This document shows, in pieces, positions 7,783 to 14,941 of a DNA stretch of 32,596 bases. The stretch spans positions 1 through 32,596 of IMG/VR virus record IMGVR_UViG_3300030117_002880; one strand, given 5' to 3'. The position numbers and the translations under genes are program-made. Numbering within the stretch: the stretch's first letter is position 1; each line of letters starts with the position of its first letter. The notes beneath the pieces were generated by a model. It had not been told where the DNA came from and did not search any database. It saw only the letters and a list, made by a program, of their open reading frames with translations. Origin of the DNA: a virus.

Positions 7783-8636
7783 TATCCAATCATATCAAGT
7801 ACAGGCATTTCGTACTCCCACTGCATACGTTCGTCTAGTCTTTCTAATTCTTTTACTCCTTCATCATATATCTCTCTACCATTGAGTTCTACACCACCAG
7901 GCATTTTCACACCTCTAAACTTCATCATATTTGAACCCCATTGTTTCTTCAACAATGCAGTAAAATACCTTTTCAAGAAGGGATCATTATAAACTTTAGT
8001 AAAGTCATTAGGATCTAATGTCCTATAACATTCAATAATCAAATAGTCATCCTCTTTCATACTACTGTAATCACTATCAATATACAATCTATTCTGCCTT
8101 CTATTGAATCTTATCTGCTTATCGGGGTGTAATATAAAATCAATATCTTCTAAGTATCTTTTTGTTTGTGTGTAACTGAGCAGTTCCATAGAACTGAAAT
8201 AATATATCTCATTCAAGAATATCTGATATGTCAAGTTGAACATATTAGATGCTATAGCACGACTATCAACTTTCCATACTTTCTCAACACCAATGACAGC
8301 ATCTGGTATTTGAATGTAGTTTTGAGTTTCTACAAATGAATGAACTGTTGTACCTACACCTGTAATAGAAGCAGTTGCAGTAGTAGTTGTAATACCTACT
8401 GAAGTTTCTCCTCCTTCATGATCAGTTGCTCTTACAGTATTGACAAATTGTTCATCTATTTTATGTTTCAAATACATCTTTTCAACACCATCCATATGAC
8501 GATCTTGAAATCTTTGAATAGCATCATCTATTAGATCATCATATTGCTCATCAGCAATATTGATTTCCAATACGGGAAAACCTAACTGTCGTTTCCCGTA
8601 ATCTATCAGTCCCTGTCTAGTATTTGGTTGTGCCAT
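7782..8636 (-). CDS. 13: Neck protein gp13 (head completion)
   Basis: A 284-residue homologue of T4 gp13 (309 residues), which with gp14 seals the packaged head and forms the connector for the tail. Family-like segments are the N-terminal RQGLIDYGKRQLGFPVLEIN, the acidic DEQYDDLIDDAIQRFQ, the QTKRYLEDIDF stretch, and FLKRYFTALLKKQWGSNMMKF near the C-terminus. A Thr/Gly-rich patch (about residues 76-103) looks like a surface loop. Its stop shares one base with the gp14 start. No Shine-Dalgarno precedes ATG 8636; instead a GATAAATA box ends five bases upstream and contains the stop codon of the fibre gene before it. Confidence 0.93.
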   Translation of the reverse strand: MAQPNTRQGLIDYGKRQLGFPVLEINIADEQYDDLIDDAIQRFQDRHMDGVEKMYLKHKIDEQFVNTVRATDHEGGETSVGITTTTATASITGVGTTVHSFVETQNYIQIPDAVIGVEKVWKVDSRAIASNMFNLTYQIFLNEIYYFSSMELLSYTQTKRYLEDIDFILHPDKQIRFNRRQNRLYIDSDYSSMKEDDYLIIECYRTLDPNDFTKVYNDPFLKRYFTALLKKQWGSNMMKFRGVKMPGGVELNGREIYDEGVKELERLDERMQWEYEMPVLDMIG

Positions 8637-8641
8637 GTTAC

Positions 8642-8649
8642 TATTTATC
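8642..8649 (-). promoter_or_regulatory. GATAAATA late-promoter-like box before gp13
   Basis: The minus strand reads GATAAATA, a full match to NATAAATA, with the TAA stop of the upstream fibre gene inside it (8647-8645). It is only five bases from the gp13 ATG. It could start the gp13-gp17 operon transcript with almost no leader, or serve mainly as the stop-codon context. Confidence 0.4.
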
Positions 8650-11608
8650 GAGTGATAACAACATCCAGTTCATCACCAGCATCTAATCCTGTAGCAGGAT
8701 TGATTATTGTGACATGTGGACTATGCTTAGTATAATCTTGTGTTAGTTCTAATCGAATACCATTTTGATACACTTCAACATTTTTATCAGTAGTATCATT
8801 ATCACTTGGTGTGAATTTCGTTTGACCTTCTGTAGCAGTAAACACATCTTCACCTGCACTAGAGAGTAGAGATATCTCATCTCCTGCATCTGCACCCTGT
8901 CCAAGAACTATAGGAGATCCTGAAGTGTAGTCAGTACCTCTTCTAAGTAAAACACCATTCAAGTAAACGTGAATTTTTTCTTTGATTGCACCAGGAGTTG
9001 ATATACTTGTTTGGAATGAAGTTTGATTCTGTGTAGCAGTAAAATACTGTTCAGTTATAGTATAACCATAACCAACTTGAATTGTTACCCTATCACCAGC
9101 AGTTGCAGCAGATTGTGCATTGAAGTTGATTGTCTGTGGTGCAGATAACTGGAAGTCGCAAGATGATGCAGAACCTACACGGTGTCTTACTCCATTTACA
9201 AATACTGATACTGGGAATGCTTTTGCTTGTGTTCCATCATCAAATACATTTGGTGCAGTAAATGCAGTTTGACCTGCAGTAGCAGTTGTTGTAGATTCAC
9301 TTATAGAAGTGATACCTGCTGATGATGCAGGAGTTTGGAAGGTTAGAGAACCCGATCCATCCGTGGTCAAAACTTGATCAGCCGAACCGTCGGTTGTAGG
9401 CCAAGTAAATCCAGCAAGTACTAATTGATTAGTACTTGGATTGTATGTTAGACCCGTGTCAACCTTGACTCCATTGTTTCCTGAATTAGCACCAACAAAT
9501 GCAAGGTAATTAGTTGCACTAGTACTATCTGCAGTAACAGTAACGTTAGTAGCATTACCAGCAGTTACCGTACTTGGATTTACCCAAGAGGTATCTGTAC
9601 CATCAAATGTTAGAAGATGCCCTGCAGATCCAGTTGCATATTCACCATCATAAAGTTTACCCTCAAAATGTACGTCACCGTAGACTGTTGTTATTCCAGT
9701 AACGTATAAGTTTCTATTGACTCTTACATCTTTCTGTGCTGTAACAATACCAACAGCATCTATATTTTGAACATTATCGTAACTTACATCACCAGTAACA
9801 CTAAGGTCTCCACCAATTACTACATTACTTGTGAAGGTAGCAGCAACACCAGTAACGTTTCTTGCAGATAGATCACTCGTAACTGCTAGGGTGCTACTGA
9901 TTGTTTGAGCACCAGTAACCGCAAGAGTTGAACCATCAAATGTTAGATTTGCACTATCCTCAAGAGCACCTGAAGTACCAGCTATAACAACACGATTGTC
10001 TGTTAGATCAGACACGGTGGCAGATGCTAAAGTAGTTTCTCCAGTAACACCCAGTGTTGTGGATACTGTAGCAGCACCAGTTACGACAAGAGTAGATCCA
10101 TTGAATGTAAGATTTCCACTATCTTCTAACTCTCCACTTGTACCAGCAAGTACGACACGACCAGAAGTTAGATCAGCAATTGCTGCAGATGTTGCAGAAA
10201 CCGTTCCTCCTGATTGATTACCTGTTACATTACCTGTTACATTACCAGTAAGATCTCCAGTTACGTTACCTGTTACATTACCTGTTAGAGCACCGACAAC
10301 ACCGCCCGACGCAGTGATTGCTCCTGTGGTTGTAGTTACACCTGATATACTTACATTATCAAGATTGGCATGTCCATCTACATCTAGAACCGCATTAGCA
10401 GTAACATTAGTAAATGTACCAGCAGCAGGAGTAGCACCACCAATAATGGAGTTATCAATTGTACCACCATTGATATCTGCAGTGGTCGCAACTAATGATC
10501 CTATCGTTCCTAAACTTGTTAGAGAAGAATTTATAACACTTGATCCTAAAGTAGTTGAACTTAGAATCTCAGTATTATTGACCTTCAGTACCTTACCAGT
10601 AGCAAGGTTTATATTTTCAGATGATCCCCAATTATCTCCAGTTGCTTGGAATGTCCATGTCTTATCACCATCACCAGAATCAACTAGTAGACCAGCACTA
10701 TCTGCTGCAGCATCATTGGCAGCACCATCTGCTAATTTTACTTGCTTGTCAACAATGTTAACTGTAGTTGAGTTAACTGTTGTAGTTGTACCATCAACTT
10801 GTAAACTACCAGCAATTACAACTGTACCCGTATTGTCACCTACAGCAGCAGGGTCAAGGGTAAGAGTTGCAGGACCAGAAATTGTATTCCCAAGAACACG
10901 TATAGCAGATCCCGATGCACCAGTATGAAATTCGGTAGCAGTTATAATACCAGATGCATTTACTGTACCAGCTTGTAACTGAGGTACTGTGGCAATACCA
11001 CTAACATTCAACTGAGTGATTGATGAAATACCACCTGGAGTAACAACTCCTGTTTTACCAATATATCTGTAACCTACAATGTAAATGTTAGTATCGGATA
11101 CTCCACTTGGTACGTTTGTATCATTGAAGTTTAGGACACCAGATGAATAGTCAAAGAACCACCCATCACTAGATCCAGAACCAGCAGCAGATAACTGAAC
11201 GCCACCTGAATTGGGATCACCTTTATAAACTTTGATAATATAATCTGAACCAAATTGCGTATCAATCCAGTTACCTAAAATTCCAGAACCAGTATTGTTG
11301 TATGTTGTATATGCAATAAAGGAACGACTACCAGAAACCGTACTGTCAACGGTCATTCTCAGACCAGAAGTACCAGCAAGATATACCTTTACCGTACCAC
11401 TATCTGAACCTGGTGGTGTTGTTGGAATTAGGCTGCTATCTGCCCATACACTAGTACTAGGAACAACTAAGGGAGATGCAATTGCTTCACCCGAAGGAGA
11501 TTTTTTAGTACCACTTATACTTCCATCTTCTGCTATACCAGTCTTTGTTGCGGTATAACCAATCTTCTTTAATAGATAATCTATCTTTTGGTTTGATGAT
11601 GCTGCCAC
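8645..11608 (-). CDS. Large tail-fibre-like structural protein with several repeat types
   Basis: A 987-residue, Gly/Thr/Ser/Val-rich protein of phage fibre type. The first 190 residues form a distinct N-terminal region. A TGNV repeat tract lies near residues 440-465, followed by two tandem copies of an L-T-[SD]-x-R-V-V...LEDS...NLTF module (about 473-580). The last 230 residues contain three copies of a beta domain following the pattern FTATxxQTxF ... VYxNGxxL ... DYT ... AGDE. GTG at 11608 is the likely start because GAGGA sits about 7 bases upstream. It stands before gp13, where T4 keeps fibre and whisker genes. Receptor binding or virion decoration is plausible but unproven. Confidence 0.8.
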   Translation of the reverse strand: MAASSNQKIDYLLKKIGYTATKTGIAEDGSISGTKKSPSGEAIASPLVVPSTSVWADSSLIPTTPPGSDSGTVKVYLAGTSGLRMTVDSTVSGSRSFIAYTTYNNTGSGILGNWIDTQFGSDYIIKVYKGDPNSGGVQLSAAGSGSSDGWFFDYSSGVLNFNDTNVPSGVSDTNIYIVGYRYIGKTGVVTPGGISSITQLNVSGIATVPQLQAGTVNASGIITATEFHTGASGSAIRVLGNTISGPATLTLDPAAVGDNTGTVVIAGSLQVDGTTTTVNSTTVNIVDKQVKLADGAANDAAADSAGLLVDSGDGDKTWTFQATGDNWGSSENINLATGKVLKVNNTEILSSTTLGSSVINSSLTSLGTIGSLVATTADINGGTIDNSIIGGATPAAGTFTNVTANAVLDVDGHANLDNVSISGVTTTTGAITASGGVVGALTGNVTGNVTGDLTGNVTGNVTGNQSGGTVSATSAAIADLTSGRVVLAGTSGELEDSGNLTFNGSTLVVTGAATVSTTLGVTGETTLASATVSDLTDNRVVIAGTSGALEDSANLTFDGSTLAVTGAQTISSTLAVTSDLSARNVTGVAATFTSNVVIGGDLSVTGDVSYDNVQNIDAVGIVTAQKDVRVNRNLYVTGITTVYGDVHFEGKLYDGEYATGSAGHLLTFDGTDTSWVNPSTVTAGNATNVTVTADSTSATNYLAFVGANSGNNGVKVDTGLTYNPSTNQLVLAGFTWPTTDGSADQVLTTDGSGSLTFQTPASSAGITSISESTTTATAGQTAFTAPNVFDDGTQAKAFPVSVFVNGVRHRVGSASSCDFQLSAPQTINFNAQSAATAGDRVTIQVGYGYTITEQYFTATQNQTSFQTSISTPGAIKEKIHVYLNGVLLRRGTDYTSGSPIVLGQGADAGDEISLLSSAGEDVFTATEGQTKFTPSDNDTTDKNVEVYQNGIRLELTQDYTKHSPHVTIINPATGLDAGDELDVVITR
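9865..10190 (-). repeat. Two tandem LEDS-NLTF modules in the 987-residue fibre protein
   Basis: Two consecutive copies of about 50 residues each share DLT-x-x-RVV-x-AGTSG, LEDS-x-NLTF-x-GSTL and VTGA strands. A third copy is in the 328-residue fibre protein (17070-17230), with visibly similar DNA. Such copies are possible recombination sites between fibre genes. Confidence 0.75.
10213..10290 (-). repeat. TGNV short tandem repeat tract
   Basis: About six consecutive four-residue units of TGNV/TGDL type, from repeated 12-base units resembling ACCTGTTACATT on the plus strand. A matching tract lies in the 638-residue fibre gene at 13236-13316. Confidence 0.8.
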
Positions 11609-11623
11609 TTGGTTATTCCTCGC

Positions 11624-13540
11624 TTATGTAGATGTGAATGACATTGAAGTTATTGACTGTCCAGAGGTCAATTTCCATCTGATCAGAATTCTATTATTAG
11701 AATCATTAGAAGAAGATTCTGTTCCAAAAGTACATGTGAATGTACCTCCGTTGGTATCCATTAGTCCACCTGAAGAACATCCTGGTTCTGCAGTTGTTGG
11801 AACACCAGAGCCTCTATATGCTGCAAACATATCTGCCCATCCATTTGTACCTGATAATGAAGTAGTCCAAGTTGAGTTGTCAGGCATACATACCCAACAT
11901 CCAGCAACAGAACCAGCATAGGTTATACTGAATTCTGAAACAGCAGATCTTATCAACTCAATCTGGAAGTATTGATTACCAGTTCTACCAGAAGAATAAT
12001 CTGGACCTGCAGGAAGATATCCAGATGAATAATCTGTTTGATCGTGACGTAATGTACCTCCTCTAACTGTTGCCTCATAAGTATCAATTGATCCAGAAGC
12101 ATTACCAGTCCAAGTTGTATATGCAGCAGTAGGATTGTCACCAGTTGCACCTGCCTTGACTCTGGTAGCGTTACCAGACCCAGTTCCGAGAGAAGATATA
12201 GAAATGTTATCTTCGTCCATGCTGGAGGTCACAGCAGTGGTTCCCATGATATTGACATCAGTTGTATAACTTACTCTCTGGTTGTTATGAGAACCATAAG
12301 GAGTTGAAGCATCAAAGGATGTGAAAACATTAGATGTAACAGTGGTGTGTACATTCCTTGGTTGCTGAGATATCAAACAAGTTACTCCAGTACCAACACC
12401 ATAGTTTCTTGCTGGTGGATTAGTTCCTGAAGCAAAATCTGTATAACTCTTATCTCCTGGATTTTGGAATCCACTTGTTTGTCCATCACTATTGATGAAT
12501 GAATTAGAGGTATACATGTCACCAGTTGCATTCTCAACTGTCATCACATAAGTGAATGCGTTAGCAGATGCTTCTGTATAATGTGGTATACCAGAAGAGT
12601 ATGCTAATGTTGGTGATGCAGGTGTTATAGGTGTGCTGAATGATATTACAGGAGCACCCACTGTACTTGGATCCTCATACCAATAAACAGATCCAGTTGT
12701 TGCTGAACCGTGTGTAATATTTGCTAAGTTATAACCATCAGGCGATGCTGCATTTATTATTCTAACGTCATATATCTCATAGAACCCTGCTGCTATTCCT
12801 GAATCTCTTGATGAATTGGAAGCATCCTCATCATTTGCTATCTGTAAAGCATCACTGGTAGCACTCTGATCTCCACTTGCTAATGTGATGTTACCTATAC
12901 CAGTAGAGTTTACATAACCAGTTACCGTTCCAGAATCTCCTGGACCATATTCGGTTATGTAAGTAGTAGATATGGTACTATCAGTATTCCTTGTGTACTG
13001 AGTACCTGCTACTGGAGCAGAACCGCCTGTATTGTTTGTTGGTGTAAATCCAGCACAAAGTCTACCATTACCTGCTGTTCCAGTCAGACTAATTGAAACA
13101 CCATCGATAGTAGTAGGTGCTGATGGTACTAATTTTCCTAATATATTGTTTAGTTCGTTTATAGAATCTTTTGTCTTATCGGTATTTGATATGGTGAACG
13201 CACCGCTTTTGAAACCTCCTGTAGGAGTTCCTATCGTAACGTCTCCTGTGACGTTACCCGTAAGGTCTCCTGTTACATTTCCAGTAACATTACCTGTTAC
13301 TGCTCCTGTTAGGGGTCCAACAAAACTACCAGATGTCACAATACCTGATAATACTAAAGCTGTTGAAACTCCAACTTCTTGAACTGTTGTTCCTATGCCT
13401 ACTCCATCTTGACCAGAAGCAATGAATACTTTGCCATCAGCAGTATTAATTGCAAACTCACCTAAGTCAAGTGTATTTGGATAATGCGGAACCTTACCAG
13501 CGACACTAGATCGCTTTATTTTAATCTTGGGATTTGCCAT
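11624..13540 (-). CDS. Tail-fibre-like protein with conserved N-terminal anchor and Cys-containing tip
   Basis: This 638-residue protein begins MANPKIKIKRSSVAGKVP and continues with LGEFAINTADGKVFIASG, an N-terminal module common in marine phage fibre proteins and shared in outline with the 328-residue protein of this window. A TGNV/TGDL repeat tract follows (about residues 75-100). The long middle is Thr/Ser/Gly-rich and probably beta-structured. The last 115 residues hold four Cys (GCWVC, PGC, FTCTF) in a dense aromatic/Gly context that resembles a compact tip domain. A receptor-binding or fibre role is likely. It lies downstream of a CATAAATA late box, with 40 bases of leader and palindrome between. 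Confidence 0.8.
   Translation of the reverse strand: MANPKIKIKRSSVAGKVPHYPNTLDLGEFAINTADGKVFIASGQDGVGIGTTVQEVGVSTALVLSGIVTSGSFVGPLTGAVTGNVTGNVTGDLTGNVTGDVTIGTPTGGFKSGAFTISNTDKTKDSINELNNILGKLVPSAPTTIDGVSISLTGTAGNGRLCAGFTPTNNTGGSAPVAGTQYTRNTDSTISTTYITEYGPGDSGTVTGYVNSTGIGNITLASGDQSATSDALQIANDEDASNSSRDSGIAAGFYEIYDVRIINAASPDGYNLANITHGSATTGSVYWYEDPSTVGAPVISFSTPITPASPTLAYSSGIPHYTEASANAFTYVMTVENATGDMYTSNSFINSDGQTSGFQNPGDKSYTDFASGTNPPARNYGVGTGVTCLISQQPRNVHTTVTSNVFTSFDASTPYGSHNNQRVSYTTDVNIMGTTAVTSSMDEDNISISSLGTGSGNATRVKAGATGDNPTAAYTTWTGNASGSIDTYEATVRGGTLRHDQTDYSSGYLPAGPDYSSGRTGNQYFQIELIRSAVSEFSITYAGSVAGCWVCMPDNSTWTTSLSGTNGWADMFAAYRGSGVPTTAEPGCSSGGLMDTNGGTFTCTFGTESSSNDSNNRILIRWKLTSGQSITSMSFTST
13236..13316 (-). 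repeat. TGNV/TGDL repeat tract in the 638-residue fibre gene
   Basis: Repeated four-residue TGNV/TGDL units read on the minus strand, with near-identical 12-base repeats. It matches the tract at 10213-10290 in the neighbouring fibre gene in both protein and DNA pattern. Confidence 0.8.
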
Positions 13541-13558
13541 ATCGGTATGTACCTATAA

Positions 13559-13576
13559 CGACAGTATCTACTGTCG
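13559..13576. repeat. Perfect 18-base palindrome between divergent genes
   Basis: CGACAGTATCTACTGTCG has 8-base perfect arms around a 2-base centre. It sits over the expected -35 area of the plus-strand promoter and at the very start of the minus-strand leader. It could be an operator for a dimeric regulator, or a 5' hairpin (7-base stem, 4-base loop) on the fibre mRNA. Confidence 0.65.
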
Positions 13577-13580
13577 AAGA

Positions 13581-13588
13581 TATTTATG
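13581..13588 (-). promoter_or_regulatory. CATAAATA late box for the 638-residue fibre gene
   Basis: A full match to NATAAATA on the minus strand, 40 bases before ATG 13540. Its last bases overlap the extended -10 element that points the other way at 13587-13595. Confidence 0.6.
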
Positions 13589-13595
13589 TTATAAT
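13587..13595 (+). promoter_or_regulatory. Extended -10 promoter for the plus-strand island
   Basis: The plus strand reads TGTTATAAT: a consensus TATAAT preceded by the TGN of an extended -10 element, the type used by host sigma-70 family polymerase without a good -35. No convincing -35 is seen. A start about 7 bases downstream would leave a leader of about 12 bases with an AGG at 13602-13604 before ATG 13614. Confidence 0.65.
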
Positions 13596-13613
13596 TAGAT
13601 TAGGTAGCTGATT

Positions 13614-14315
13614 ATGATGACAAAAACTCTCGCTGTGTTAACGGGACCGCAAGGTTCGGGCAACCACCTCTGGTCCAAAATATTCTCACTACACGAGGAC
13701 GTTTTTGGTTGGAAAACTCTTCTCGATAATTATTGGGAAGCACACCGTTATTCAGAACCCTTTGCTGAGTATTGGAAGGATCCGTCCACTCTGCATAAAT
13801 TTGACTGGTCGCAAAGTCAATATTACTTTACCTCTATAAGCATCCCACTTGGCATAGAAAGTAAAGGGACCAAATGGTGTCCAAACGTGGTGCAGTTTTG
13901 CACAAATGCTCAATCTTGTGGTGTGAAGACTAAAGTCTTAGTCATAGGTAGAGATCAAAATATACTTGCACATCAACAAAACCGAATAAGAGAAGAGTCT
14001 ACTATACGACACTTCCTAGACCAACTGCCAAATTTTGAAAAACCAACATATCTAAGTTATGAACTGCTTTATCTTTACAAGCAAGAGTATCTCAAAACAT
14101 TAGATGTTGGATTCCCTATAGCATGGTATGATAAGAGAGTAGATGAAATATTAGAACAAGATGCTAATAAAAAATATATCAAATACGTAGACTATAATAT
14201 CCTAGACGATGGTAACAAAACTGGGATACCTTTTCCTTCCAATCCCAATACACCAGATAAACCTTCAGGTGATTATTTACCTTGTTGTGGAGATAAACCA
14301 TGTCACTGCCCGTAG
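13614..14315 (+). CDS. P-loop sulfotransferase-like protein, first of two tandem paralogues
   Basis: A 233-residue protein starting with a strand and the loop GPQGSGNHL (residues 11-19), then a helix and HEDVFGWKTLLDNYW. The loop lines up with the sulfotransferase loop (SGTTL followed by an HPxV segment) but reads Asn-His where a Walker A would have Lys-Ser/Thr. A later strand, KVLVIGRDQNI, resembles the sulfotransferase 3'-phosphate-binding strand. It ends in a Cys/His-rich tail, CCGDKPCHCP, absent from its paralogue. ATG 13614 is followed by a second ATG at 13617; either could be used. It is transcribed opposite to the surrounding structural genes, from an extended -10 promoter. Substrate and activity are unknown. 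Confidence 0.72.
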   Translation: MMTKTLAVLTGPQGSGNHLWSKIFSLHEDVFGWKTLLDNYWEAHRYSEPFAEYWKDPSTLHKFDWSQSQYYFTSISIPLGIESKGTKWCPNVVQFCTNAQSCGVKTKVLVIGRDQNILAHQQNRIREESTIRHFLDQLPNFEKPTYLSYELLYLYKQEYLKTLDVGFPIAWYDKRVDEILEQDANKKYIKYVDYNILDDGNKTGIPFPSNPNTPDKPSGDYLPCCGDKPCHCP

Positions 14316-14941
14316 TGCTACCAATGAAAAAATTATTGATTGTTGCTGGTCCACAAGGATCTGGTAACCATTTGTTTGCTAGATTATTATCAGCACATCC
14401 TAACGTTGTAGGATGGGATTCACTGAAGGACAACTACTGGGTTCCTAGTGACGAAGAACCATTTGCTAGGTATTGGGTGCATCCAGAAGAATTGACATTC
14501 CCAGAAGGAGAGTTCTTTTGTGCTAACGTCAGTGTACCTTTCTTCTATGATGGTGTCAGACAAGTTCCCAAAATAAAAGAGGTTGCACAGAAAGCGATGT
14601 CGCTAGGTGTACAACCAATTATTGCTCTTATAGTAAGAGATAGAAATATAAATGAACTACAACAAAAACGTGTAGGTGGTGAAGTAACCATGGATACTGC
14701 CCTTGAATACTTCAAGGATCTAACATGCCACTTCATTGACCATGAGGCATTCTTCTTATGGAAAGAAAAATATATCGAATATCTTGGTAGGGTATTAGAA
14801 TTTCCTGTGACAACAAAAGGCATCGACAATTTTGTAACTGTCGATGCCAATCATAAGTATGTCTTTCCAGTGCAAGAGCACTGGTTAGACAAAAGTATTC
14901 GTGAAGGTCGTAAACCTTTTAAACAACGGCTAAAGGAGTAG
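14300..14941 (+). CDS. P-loop sulfotransferase-like protein, second tandem paralogue
   Basis: A 213-residue protein closely patterned on its upstream neighbour: GPQGSGNHLFARLLSAHPNV, then VGWDSLKDNYW, EPFARYW, LIVRDRNINELQQKR and a C-terminal DANHKYVF. The loop plus HPNVVGW is the layout of sulfotransferases, again with Asn-His in place of Thr-Thr. ATG 14300 has GGAG seven bases upstream, supporting that start; an internal ATG at 14324 is possible. It overlaps the first paralogue by 16 bases and its 3' end overlaps the convergent ferritin-like gene by 23 bases. DNA identity to the first copy is low even in the loop, so the duplication is old or the copies were acquired separately. Confidence 0.72.
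   Translation: MSLPVVLPMKKLLIVAGPQGSGNHLFARLLSAHPNVVGWDSLKDNYWVPSDEEPFARYWVHPEELTFPEGEFFCANVSVPFFYDGVRQVPKIKEVAQKAMSLGVQPIIALIVRDRNINELQQKRVGGEVTMDTALEYFKDLTCHFIDHEAFFLWKEKYIEYLGRVLEFPVTTKGIDNFVTVDANHKYVFPVQEHWLDKSIREGRKPFKQRLKE
14819..14848. repeat. 10-base inverted repeat inside the second paralogue
   Basis: GGCATCGACA and TGTCGATGCC are perfect 10-base arms around a 10-base loop, able to form a stable hairpin in mRNA. No U-tract follows, so it is not a typical terminator. It shares the CGACA...TGTCG core with the palindrome at 13559-13576. Confidence 0.6.

Noticed and set aside
9996-10217. A 73-codon plus-strand frame over the fibre repeats
   Set aside because: Mirror image of the repeat coding on the other strand, with no homology or ribosome site.
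10314-10928. A 204-codon open frame on the plus strand opposite the 987-residue fibre gene
   Set aside because: It is Pro/Val/Ser-rich in the way expected from the complement of Gly/Thr-rich repeats, has no start signal, and lies wholly inside a well-supported gene.
13541-13613. Possible tRNA or small RNA in the intergenic gap
   Set aside because: Too short for a tRNA; the palindrome and promoter elements account for the visible structure.
14545-14850. A 101-codon minus-strand frame opposite the second paralogue
   Set aside because: The plus-strand frame has a conserved P-loop, a good Shine-Dalgarno and a paralogue; this frame has none of these.
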